A program made the translations under genes and the position numbers. A stretch of 64,000 nt of DNA from the NCBI GenBank assembly GCA_949317995.1, contig OX439049.1:65833247-65897246 (forward strand), read 5' to 3'. Shown piece after piece: positions 51,316 through 61,079 of this stretch. The first letter of the stretch is position 1. Every line of letters starts with the position of its first letter. This stretch comes from Acholoe squamosa (lineage: Eukaryota > Annelida > Polychaeta > Phyllodocida > Polynoidae). The notes under the pieces are model-generated. The model saw only the letters and a list, made by a program, of their open reading frames with translations. It was not told the origin of the DNA and did no database searches.

Positions 51316-51675
51316 TAGTTTTCCACATCAGTGGAATCCGTAGCATTCTCCCTTCCTTCGCCATTGTCTTCGGCTTCATAGAAGGCAGCCATTACCGGCT
51401 TAACAGTGGTACATTCCGATGAGTAGTGTCCCATGCGCTGGCACCTGAAACACTTAACAGTTCGGCGATCCACTCTGGGTCTTTGCCGACTGGCTTGGAT
51501 GGCATCTGTAATTTTCTTACACATGTCTTCCAGAAGTTTGGTCATGTCCGGAGACTGACCCTTCGCTTTGTCAGCGCTTACAGGAGGCTTGACCGCCTTC
51601 TCGCCGGCTTTCGGGTCACTCTTGACCTCGGATGATGGTCCCTTGGCTTGTTGAACGTCTTCCTTGGAATATACT
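51315..51675 (-). pseudogene. Nucleocapsid end of E4 gag, after an in-frame TAG
   Basis: In the same frame as the main gag ORF, separated only by a TAG (51678-51680 region). Open through a Lys-rich linker, CFRCQRMGHYSSEC (CCHC zinc knuckle), to GTG GAA AAC TAG. In E2 the matching place is an uninterrupted Tyr-Arg-Gln, so the TAG is either a point mutation or a readthrough stop. Confidence 0.75.
51318..51324 (-). promoter_or_regulatory. Candidate -1 frameshift site at the end of gag (E4)
   Basis: GGAAAAC followed directly by TAG. The -1 frame runs from here into the protease-pol frame without a stop except the TGA at 50938. Confidence 0.6.
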
Positions 51676-51677
51676 TC

Positions 51678-54389
51678 CTACCTGAAGTATTCTTCCTTAA
51701 TTGCATCGAACAGAAGGTGCCGTCCTCCTGTATCAATCAATTCGAAGTCATCTGAGGGAATATTTACCTCAGACTGCTGGATCACTGATGCCAGGGGAAC
51801 CAAGCCGCTGGCATTAGGTATGTCCCCAGCTAACATTGTTCGCTTCTTCACGGCCATATCTATACCATTAAATATGCCGTGTAGTGTTATGCCTTCTTTC
51901 CAGGCATCCCTCGCCGCTATTTGTTCATCTCGGTCTCTTAGACCCTTGACGAATTGTGTAATCAAATCATCCATATACCAGTCCTGGTTTTCAGTACCGG
52001 GTCTGGCCTTGCTTAGCAGGGCATGGAGTTCCATACCGTATGCTCTGAAAGCTTCATTGGGCTTCTGTGTACGTTTCTTAAAACGGACCATCGGGTCCTC
52101 TTTGACCATGTTACATAATAGTCCGCTAGCAGTTTCTACTAACTGCTTGAAACTCCCTACGAGACCATACCAGGTCCGCCATTGCTCCACGGCCATGCGA
52201 CCCGGCCTGCCTTTCAGACATCTCACCAGATGCGGTTTGGCCTCGTATGGGGTCCACCCATTACAATTCATCACATCGATGAAATCTTCAAACCACTCTT
52301 TCCATGGCCGAGTACCGTCATATTCCCTAGGAATAACGGCTACCCTTCGGGCAGAATTGTGAGCATACATCAATCTAGTACATTGCTGTTTGCTCCATTC
52401 AATCGCCTTGGTTTCATTCAAGGTTCGATTGCCCCCTATACCACCGAAGCTCGAGTTGCCCGGTGGAGGTGGTGGTGGCGGCTGTGTATACGTCCACTGT
52501 GTACCACTGTGGTTCGTATAGCCCGCACCACCCTGGTTAGGGCCGGTACCCGAGGTACCACTATGGCCTGTGGTACCCGAAGCACCGCCCCCCCCTTGTG
52601 CGCCTTGGTAACCGCCGTCGGATGGCTGGTTTCCCGTTGACTGGCTGCCATCGTTCGATGGATTGGGTTGGGTGCTATCATTACCAGCTCCCAACCCCAC
52701 ATTGTCAGTCGGATCCACATGAATGTGGAATCCACTAGTCTCCGCACTACTATCGGAGGCATCCCGGGGTGTATAGTCCGGGTCCAAGTTGTGGACTATG
52801 GGGACTTCACTTATCCGGACTCTACTAGTTCGGCCATGCTTATCTTGGGTTCTGATATAAACTCCCCCTTGATCTACATTCCGCGTCGCATTATCATTCA
52901 CAAAAGGATTATACTGCGGATTCTTCGGCGTAGAACAGGAGACTGGGTCACCCTGTTTAACGAACGTCGAGTTCGGGTTTGTGTCCTTACTCGCAGGAGG
53001 GGCATTCGTTTGCTCTTGCTCCTGTAAATAACTTTCCATAGCAGACTTATTTATTGTGAGGGTAGCTACATCTGTAGTCAGGTTTCGCTGTTCCTCCCTT
53101 AGCTGTGCGTTTTCTGTTAAGATTTCGGATCGAATCTTTTCATTATCCGCTACAGCTCGGTTTCGTTCTTCTTGAGCGGCCAATGCCTCTCGCTTAAAAG
53201 TATCCTTAAGTAGGCGGTACTTTTCACCCTTCTCTTTCTGAGACCTATGGTACTCACTGGTCTCTTTCCTGATCTCGGCTTGTTCCGAGACCATTTTGGC
53301 TTCGGTCTCCGCCTTCCGGAGTTGAAGTTTCTTTAGCTTCTCCTCCATGGCATGCAACTCGGATTGTAGTTTGCTTACATCCCGGGCCTTAGCAACCTCC
53401 TCGGCTCTAGCCTTTTCGATTGCTCTAAGTCTACTGGCTTCTTCGAGTTCTAACTCAGCCAGCCTTTTCTCCCTCTCTCGTTCGTCTCTCTCCTTCCGCT
53501 CCAATTGGTGGGCTACGGAAGTTAGACGATATTTTAGGTTGGATTCTTTTAGAATCGCCTCCTGCTCAACGGACCGTAATTTTCCGATCCGGGACTTAGT
53601 TTCCTCTTCTATTTTTAATTGGGCTGCCATGAATTGTTCATGTTGCCTCTTAGCCTGCAACTCTACCTGTTCTTTGGCTTTCAAATAGGCCTGGGTAGTT
53701 TTGTAACCAGGGCCCATCCGACGTCCGTATATAGACCTACGACTGCCTCCAGGGTTAAACATGGAGTCAGACAAGCCTTCATCCAAAGATTGGCCTAGGT
53801 GATGTCTTTCCGAGCTTCTCGGCTTAGCATCCCGGGGCTTAGTCTTCGCATTCATTTCCGGGACCACTGGGTCCCTTATGGCTTTACCATCGTCGCTATC
53901 ATGGTCCGACGATGTCATTAATGGGGCTTCTTCGTTTGCACCATCTGGTGCTGCTCCCAGGGGGGTTGCAGTACGCTGCATAGGGCTTTGTGCTATTGGT
54001 GTACCCAAGCTGCTAGCCGAGCCTGCTGGTACAATAGGACCTAGCTGGCGTCTGCTAGTTATAACTTGGGACCAATCACTCAAGTTTAAAGTTGGGGGTC
54101 TTAATACACCCCTAAATAATCCGGTATCCGGTGCTCCCGTTTGGGGTGTACCCGGATACAATTTCACGATGCCATCACTGGTGGCACCGTCCATTAGGTC
54201 GGGTGTCGAGAAAATATTTCGGACGCCCTCCTGATTATACATTTGTTGTTGACCGGGTTTCCAGTCTAACAACAGATGCTGGGATGTGAAGTCATCCTCT
54301 TCGAATCCCTCTAGCCCAGGGCTGGGGGGATCCGCTTCGGGTTTCCCGAGGCTTTCGGCCAATGTGGCCGCGCACCACCCCCGAACCAA
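51678..54389 (-). CDS. gag of E4 (main part)
   Basis: 903 codons; the frame is open to the LTR but its first ATG is residue 50 (54240-54242). Residues about 225-450 are a long Glu/Lys/Arg-rich coiled coil; 520-640 is Gly/Thr/Ser/Pro-rich; 655-880 is capsid-like (WKEWFEDFIDVMNCNGW, GRMAVEQWRTWYGLVG, SKARPGTENQDWY). The zinc knuckle lies after the TAG stop, in the next entry downstream. Gag forms the particle around the RNA; a shared long coiled coil with E2 is a mark of this lineage. Confidence 0.85.
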   Translation of the reverse strand: MVRGWCAATLAESLGKPEADPPSPGLEGFEEDDFTSQHLLLDWKPGQQQMYNQEGVRNIFSTPDLMDGATSDGIVKLYPGTPQTGAPDTGLFRGVLRPPTLNLSDWSQVITSRRQLGPIVPAGSASSLGTPIAQSPMQRTATPLGAAPDGANEEAPLMTSSDHDSDDGKAIRDPVVPEMNAKTKPRDAKPRSSERHHLGQSLDEGLSDSMFNPGGSRRSIYGRRMGPGYKTTQAYLKAKEQVELQAKRQHEQFMAAQLKIEEETKSRIGKLRSVEQEAILKESNLKYRLTSVAHQLERKERDEREREKRLAELELEEASRLRAIEKARAEEVAKARDVSKLQSELHAMEEKLKKLQLRKAETEAKMVSEQAEIRKETSEYHRSQKEKGEKYRLLKDTFKREALAAQEERNRAVADNEKIRSEILTENAQLREEQRNLTTDVATLTINKSAMESYLQEQEQTNAPPASKDTNPNSTFVKQGDPVSCSTPKNPQYNPFVNDNATRNVDQGGVYIRTQDKHGRTSRVRISEVPIVHNLDPDYTPRDASDSSAETSGFHIHVDPTDNVGLGAGNDSTQPNPSNDGSQSTGNQPSDGGYQGAQGGGGASGTTGHSGTSGTGPNQGGAGYTNHSGTQWTYTQPPPPPPPGNSSFGGIGGNRTLNETKAIEWSKQQCTRLMYAHNSARRVAVIPREYDGTRPWKEWFEDFIDVMNCNGWTPYEAKPHLVRCLKGRPGRMAVEQWRTWYGLVGSFKQLVETASGLLCNMVKEDPMVRFKKRTQKPNEAFRAYGMELHALLSKARPGTENQDWYMDDLITQFVKGLRDRDEQIAARDAWKEGITLHGIFNGIDMAVKKRTMLAGDIPNASGLVPLASVIQQSEVNIPSDDFELIDTGGRHLLFDAIKEEYFR

Positions 54390-54392
54390 CTG

Positions 54393-54404
54393 GTCACGGC
54401 ACCA
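54393..54404 (-). other. Primer-binding site of E4 (tRNA-His type)
   Basis: Minus-strand TGGTGCCGTGAC one base after the 5' LTR; complementary to the tRNA-His 3' end as in E2. Confidence 0.65.
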
Positions 54405-54405
54405 G

Positions 54406-54772
54406 TGTAATGGTTCGTATCGACTTATATGTTGGGTGGCTCTTTGGCTCGCTTACCACTAGATATACCAACACAACACGAGTAGTTCGGGTTGGGCAAA
54501 GCCCCAGAAACCCCTACCTCTCGGGTAGGACTTTATTCACTTTGTACACTGTAGTTAATGTTTTAGCGTCTGGACTGGACCAGGTCCAGTCCCCTTCTGC
54601 CGCTCGTCCGGCTCCTTAGTAGAAGCTGGACGCGAGGCATGGTGCTGCCCCCTCTTGTACCAACGAGGTATAGCAAAGCGACACCTAGCTGGCATAGAAG
54701 GAACAAGCACCACACGAACACGTCTCTCGGATGAACGGCACTAATATATATACAACGTTGCCGGCCCCTACA
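54406..54772 (-). repeat. 5' LTR of E4
   Basis: 367 bp, starts TGTAGGGGCCGGCAACG on the minus strand. TATA-like tatatatatta close to the start, AATAAA further in, and the short upstream ORF also found in E3. Confidence 0.95.
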
Positions 54773-54776
54773 GATG

Positions 54777-55115
54777 TATCAAATTCTTTGATTGCATTAT
54801 AAAATAATGATGGGAAAATGACAACTGTGAGAGAGGGGAAGAACAGAAAATAGTATACAGGAAAAATCCTCAAAAAGTAATGAAAATTTCTTTTCATTTA
54901 GTGCCAGGTGGAGGGGGGGGGTTAGGTATAGGGGCAGGGGTCATTAAAAAAAAAGAGCCCTTTGAACTGAATATGCACTTTTAACATGGTGAGAACTGTT
55001 CTATAGTAAATGTACCCTGACTTTCTATAAGCTGCTGCATGGCAAACGTTGGTGAATGTTAGTCCTCGAATAACCACCACCAGAATGTGATAAATGACTC
55101 AGCCCTGCTTTCATA
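54777..55115. other. Flank of E4, no gene seen
   Basis: AT-rich; nothing recognised. Confidence 0.4.
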
Positions 55116-55124
55116 GTGTCACAA

Positions 55125-57630
55125 GACACCCCCCCCACTATGCCCACACTCCCTCTTCCCCTGTGTCAACCCCCCCCCCCACTATGCCCACACTCCCTCT
55201 TCCCCTGTGTCAACCCCCCCCCCACTATGCCCACACTCCCTCTTCCCCTGTGTCAACCTCCCCCCCCACTATGCCCACACTCCCTCTTCCCCTGTGTCAA
55301 CCCTCCCCCCCACTATGCCCACACTCCCTCTTCCCCTGTGTCAACCCCCCCCCCCACTATGCCCACACTCCCTCTTCCCCTGTGTCAACTCCCCCCCCCC
55401 CCAATATGCCCACACTCCCTCTTCCCCTGTGTCAACCCCCCCCACTATGCCCACACTCCCTCTTCCCCTGTGTCAACCCCCCCCCCACTATGCCCACACT
55501 CCCTCTTCCCCTGTGTCAACTTCCCCCCCCCACTATGCCCACACTCCCTCTTCCCCTGTGTCAACTCCCCCCCCCCCACTATGCCCACACTCCCTCTTCC
55601 CCTGTGTCAACTCCCCCCCCACTATGCCCACACTCCCTCTTCCCCTGTGTCAACCCCCCCCACTATGCCCACACTCCCTCTTCCCCTGTGTCAACCCCCC
55701 CCACTATGCCCACACTCCCTCTTCCCCTGTGTCAACCCCCCCCCACTCTGCCCACACTCCCTCTTCCCCTGTGTCAACCCCCCCCCCACTATGCCCACAC
55801 TCCCTCTTCCCCTGTGTCAACCCCCCCCACTATGCCCACACTCCCTCTTCCCCTGTGTCAACTCCCCCCCCACTATGCCCACACTCCCTCTTCCCCTGTG
55901 TCAACTCCCCCCCCCCACTATGCCCACACTCCCTCTTCCCTTGTGTCAACCCTCCCCCCCACTATCCCCACACTCCCTCTTCCCCTGTGTCAACCCCCCC
56001 CCACTATGCCCACAATCCCTCTTCCCCTGTGTCAACTCCCCCCCCCCACTATGCCCACACTCCCTCTTCCCCTGTGTCAACCCCCCCCCACTATGCCCAC
56101 ACTCCCTCTTCCCCTGTGTCAACCCCCCCCCACTATGCCCACACTCCCTCTTCCCCTGTGTCAACCCCCCCCACTATGCCCACACTCCCTCTTCCCCTGT
56201 GTCAACCCCTCCCCCCACTATGCCCACACTCCCTCTTCCCCTGTGTCAACCCCCCCCCCACTATGCCCACACTCCCTCTTCCCCTGTGTCAACTCCCCCC
56301 CCACTATGCCCACACTCCCTCTTCCCCTGTGTCAACCCCCCCCCCCACTATGCCCACACTCCCTCTTCCCCTGTGTCAACCCCCCCCCCACTCTGCCCAC
56401 ACTCCCTCTTCCCCTGTGTCAACCCCCCCCCCACTATGCCCACACTCCCTCTTCCCCTGTGTCAACCCCCCCCACTATGCCCACACTCCCTCTTCCCCTG
56501 TGTCAACTCCCCCCCCACTATGCCCACACTCCCTCTTCCCCTGTGTCAACTCCCCCCCCCCCACTATGCCCACACTCCCTCTTCCCTTGTGTCAACCCTC
56601 CCCCCCACTATCCCCACACTCCCTCTTCCCCTGTGTCAACCCCCCCCCCCACTATGCCCACAATCCCTCTTCCCCTGTGTCAACTCCCCCCCCCCCACTA
56701 TGCCCACACTCCCTCTTCCCCTGTGTCAACCCCCCCCCCCACTATGCCCACACTCCCTCTTCCCCTGTGTCAACCCCCCCCCCCCCCACTATGCCCACAC
56801 TCCCTCTTCCCCTGTGTCAACCCCCCCCCACTATGCCCACACTCCCTCTTCCCCTGTGTCAACCCCTCCCCCCACTATGCCCACACTCCCTCTTCCCCTG
56901 TGTCAACCCCCCCCCCACTATGCCCACACTCCCTCTTCCCCTGTGTCAACTCCCCCCCCACTATGCCCACACTCCCTCTTCCCCTGTGTCAACTCCCCCC
57001 CCACTTTGCCCACACTGCCTCTTCGCCTGTGTCAACCCCCCCCCCCACTATGCCCACACTCCCTCTTCCCCTGTGTCAACCCCCCCACTATGCCCACACT
57101 CCCTCTTCCCCTGTGTCAACCCCCCCCCACTATGCCCACACTCCCTCTTCCCCTGTGTCAACCCTCCCCCCCACTATGCCCACACTCCCTCTTCCCCTGT
57201 GTCAACCCCCCCCCCCACTATGCCCACACTCCCTCTTCCCATGTGTCAACCTCCCCCCCCCCCCCACTATGCCCACACTCCCTCTTCCCCTGTGTCAACT
57301 CCCCCCCCACTATGCCCACACTCCCTCTTCCCCTGTGTCAACCCCCCCCCCCCACTATGCCCACACTCCCTCTTCCCCTGTGTCAACCCCCCCCCCACTC
57401 TGCCCACACTCCCTCTTCCCCTGTGTCAACTCCCCCCCCCCCACTATGCCCACACTCCCTCTTCCCCTGTGTCAACCCCCCCCCCCCCACTATGCCCACA
57501 CTCCCTCTTCCCCTGTGTCAACCCCCCCACTATGCCCACACTCCCTCTTCCCCTGTGTCAACTCCCCCCCCCCACTATGCCCACACTCCCTCTTCCCCTG
57601 TGTCAAACCCCCCCCCCCCCCCCCCACTGA
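55125..57630. repeat. C-rich minisatellite, about 60 units
   Basis: Unit of about 34 invariant bases (actatgcccacactccctc then ttcccctgtgtcaac) followed by a run of 6-16 C that varies between units. All three + strand frames are open for about 800 codons because the unit has no stop in any frame; these are not genes. Rare variants (ctctgcc, cttgtg, tatcccc, cacaatcc) occur in the same order twice, about 646 bp apart, showing a block duplication inside the array. Confidence 0.95.
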
Positions 57631-57650
57631 CACTCTCACATGACGTATAA

Positions 57651-60238
57651 GTAACATTTGATGGTTTGTTGATGACTTTATTTCAGTAGATTTACACTGA
57701 CAAGTACAGAAATGCCATGTGTGTCGGGGATGCTCCCAACTCTGCTCCTAGTTTTCCTCTATCTTTAGCAACATTTGGATGTAGCGGGTACCGTGTTTGC
57801 TATACATGGACATTGAGCTAATGCTATAAACACATACTGTGTGGTCTGTACCATATTCATTGTAAAGAGCGCACCTGTATGCTTCAATATGTAGTGATAT
57901 GGACACACATACCTTATTGTGACCTGTTAAAGGGCACAGGGTTGGTACGCTTAAAATACAGATTTCTAGGGTTTGGGGTGTGAGCTTTGTTGTCAGAATT
58001 GATTTTTGTTTGAAGTTTTGAGCATAACAACAAAATAAAACAAAACAAAAATTGTGCACATATATATGCATATTTAGAATGAATAGTGTGAGAGTGTAGG
58101 CTGTCCTGCATGGTGGTTATTGACTTGTACTGCTGGAGGCTGTATTGGTGTGAACACCCACAGGTGGTTCTCTCTCTACCTATACCATATCATCATGTAT
58201 AAGGCCAAAAAATAGTTTGTTACAGGTCACCTGACCCTACCCAGCAAATCAGGGCCGACCCCAGACCCTTTTCTCCATTTTTGAAGAAATTAGACATTTT
58301 TGGGCCATTCTTTTAGTCCATCTAGTCTTCCACGAGTCACTTTGAGACGCTGCAACTCGTCGTGTGTCTTCGAAGCAGTGAAACAAATTTTTACATGATA
58401 AAAATAAATTTGACCTACCCAACTAATTCGTTTCATTATGTTACCTGAAACAAATAATTTATTTTCTTAGGCCTAAACGCCTTCATTACCGTAAAATGCT
58501 GTATAGACGATTTCACACCCTTGATGGGGCTTATACCGGGGGCTTATAGCAGCACCCTGAACTCAGCATATGGGTTAGACCTAGTGAAAGCATATATGCT
58601 ACACGTAACATGAAGAAAGATATGGGTAGGGTCGGTCGGAGGCACAGCTATGGCACGTGGGTAACTTAAATATGACCTAAAGAATTGCTAAAAAAAAAAC
58701 ATAAATTTGATTAAGAAGTTGTAGGGTCAATCCTGTTTTGCTTGGAACAAACAATTATGTCACTTGCCACATCCAAGGGGCTGTACCCCGGGCTTATACA
58801 TAGACTACCATAAATTCTCTTCAATAAGCCGCCGCTTATTGAAGAACCCAATTAAATCTGCAGCTTCTAAGATCCTTCTGTACTCAAAGCGGCTTATATG
58901 AGGGGTTTTTACACTATAGGAGAGCACTGAAATGCCAATTTTGAGGCCCCAGATGGGGCTTATAGCTTCCTGTCAAACTCAGGGTGGGGCTTATATGATT
59001 GTGTGGCTGATATGGGGGAGTTTATGGTTTGGCATGGAATGGCAACCTATTCAGTGGTTAGAGGCTGATTATTATACTGTATATGCTATGGCTTGAACAC
59101 TGTGTTTACAGTAGCTGTTATACAACAGGTAGTAAGGGCTCTGTATACTTTATATCACATAGAAACACTCCTGTTGTATCTCTTATCTCCCTTCACACTA
59201 CAGCGTCAAGTGATCCACTGATAACAGCTTCCAATTGTCTTTAACTGACAGATAACCTGCTAATTCAGATCTATATTTTGCATACTAGCCTCTAGAAGTG
59301 GCTGTCCCCAGACAGCCACTTATCACTCAATAGGGATTTATGGAGTGAAACGGTGGCTCACATATTTATATAATAAGCAAAGGGATTTCTGCAAATCTTT
59401 TGACTGCATTTGATAATTCAAAGTATGGTGAATGGTGCTCACACCAAAACAGAGGTGTGCACATTAGTAGTATAGTATGTATCGGAACGGGACTATAGCT
59501 AATCTAAGTATATTACTCACTGGGGATGCAGCCAATCCGAGGCCTCCCTTTTGGTGGGAAATTCAAATGTGGGGTCACTTGACCTAGACCCCTGTGGTGT
59601 GGCGCCAAAATGAACCAATCAGAACCCTCCCTTTTGGCAGGAAATTCAAAATGGTCACAGGACCCAAACCCCCTGTTGTGTGCTGCCAACATGGCGCTCT
59701 CTGATTGGCTTGCTGTTTAGGTCATGGACCTCTATTATGCAAATAAGGTGACATGACCCTAATTGACCAATCAAAGGTCGTCATTTTGGTGGGAAATTTG
59801 AAAAATTTGGTGACGTGACTCTATTTTTAAAAAATATTTTTGCCAAAAAAAAAAAAAGAAAAAGTGGAGACCTGATTAGTTGGTTGGCTGTCCACATGTC
59901 ATACCGTCAGTCAGCTGTATGCAGCAAGCAAGTAGTTACGTGACCTTATTAGCATAAAGAGGTGTGGTTTATTATGTAGATGAGGGTGTGACTAAAAAAA
60001 AGGCAAGCTGAAAGCTTGCAAAGAAAAAGAAAGGGGGAAATATTTAGTTAGGGGGGCCCTTGGGGTGGGGGGGGCTTTGGGGGAACCATTGGGTTGGGGG
60101 GGACTTGGGTGGGTGGGGCCTCTTCTTTTTTAGTGAACCCGCCCCTTGGCTAGGGGCGGGTTTAGTAAAAATAAAAACTTAACAAACAAATTTATTTTAT
60201 TTTTCGCATTTTGATAAATAATATTTACACTTTATTAT
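57651..60238. other. Unannotated sequence with small repeats
   Basis: No gene recognised. ggggcttata-type motifs recur between 58520 and 59030. A perfect hairpin aagtggctgtc-ccca-gacagccactt is at 59296-59321. Three degenerate copies of tcccttttggtgggaaattc lie between 59530 and 59800. Confidence 0.5.
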
Positions 60239-60907
60239 TTACAAGTTGCTAAATACAAATTCACACTCTCTACATAATATAGACGAATATCGGAGAGGAA
60301 CATGACAGAACCCACACATTGAGATGTACACATTCAACTTTTGTTTGTCATAATTCAGACTGTATATGGTGTAATCTTGGTGTACAACTTTGGAGCAAGT
60401 ACACTCTTGAAATGAAGGATAGGTGTAAGCCATATTTCCCATCCACATCTCATCGATATTACAAGTGAAATCCACTGAAGTGCTATACCAAGTACTCCAT
60501 TCAGTTTGTCTGGACATGATACTTCTCAGTTGAGCAGCTGGTACACCGGGGTAAGGAACACTGCTACACAACATTCAGTCGAGACACTTTTGACAAAAAG
60601 AGTCGAATGTTCCCTTTGAACAATGACACATTTTTCTCAAGAAGTCTGAGCTCTCTTGCAAAAGAGAAAGCAATGTGTTGATCGATTCTATCGTATATCG
60701 CCTTTTGACGAAAGCACATGTGTTATCTGTGGTGCTACCAACCACTCTTTGAAATGCATCTTTGAAACACACAATCAATGAATCAAACACATCATTGGAA
60801 ACGAACACTTTAGGAACACTTTGGTTTAACAACGCAGCCTTAAAGAACATTATTTCCCAAGTGAAAATGGGATCGCAAGTACACATTGTCTTGTTTGTTT
60901 TTTTCAA
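60239..60907 (-). pseudogene. Cys-containing protein of unknown function, with in-frame TGA
   Basis: Two adjacent open stretches in one frame (110 and 111 codons) separated by a TGA that is directly followed by ATG. The join lies next to a cysteine cluster (CHCSKGTFDSFCQKC); the second half has CTC and CGFC pairs (ECTCSK, SMCGFCH). It lies downstream of the polymerase remnant on the same strand, so it may be a gene of the same DNA element. No family recognised. Confidence 0.4.
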
Positions 60908-61079
60908 TACTGATACACAAGGTAAGTCGGTGGATGAAGTAGATGAAGTTAATACAACAACAAAGGGTATTATCTCACCGGCTTATCTACATCTACATTT
61001 TTTTTTCTTTAGTTATTTAAAAATTTTTTTTTATTATTTTCATAACTCTAAAGCTCTCATCGTCACTCCGTCAGAATGT

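Larger units (their letters stand above)
42025..54772 (-). mobile_element. E4: complete Ty3/Gypsy-type LTR retrotransposon with gag, pol and third ORF
   Basis: 12,748 bp with two 367-bp LTRs that differ at two positions by my reading, and a 4-bp target duplication gatg (42021-42024 and 54773-54776). On the minus strand: LTR, tRNA-His-type primer site, gag, frameshift site, protease-RT-RNase H-integrase, promoter-like spacer, 1,149-codon zinc-finger ORF, 3' UTR, purine tract, LTR. Two in-frame stops (TAG in gag, TGA before protease) mark it as possibly inactive despite its youth. It is the likely kind of helper for E3. Confidence 0.95.

Noticed and set aside
55125..57630. Possible CRISPR array
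   Set aside because: The variable part is only a run of C of changing length, not unique spacers, and there is no cas gene; it is an animal minisatellite.
55094..57650. Three overlapping + strand frames of 807-849 codons
   Set aside because: They are all translations of the C-rich minisatellite; the unit lacks stops in every frame and codon content just follows the repeat.
60239..60907. In-frame TGA as a selenocysteine codon
   Set aside because: TGA is followed directly by ATG, no recognisable SECIS-like stem was found by eye, and the surrounding element is decayed.
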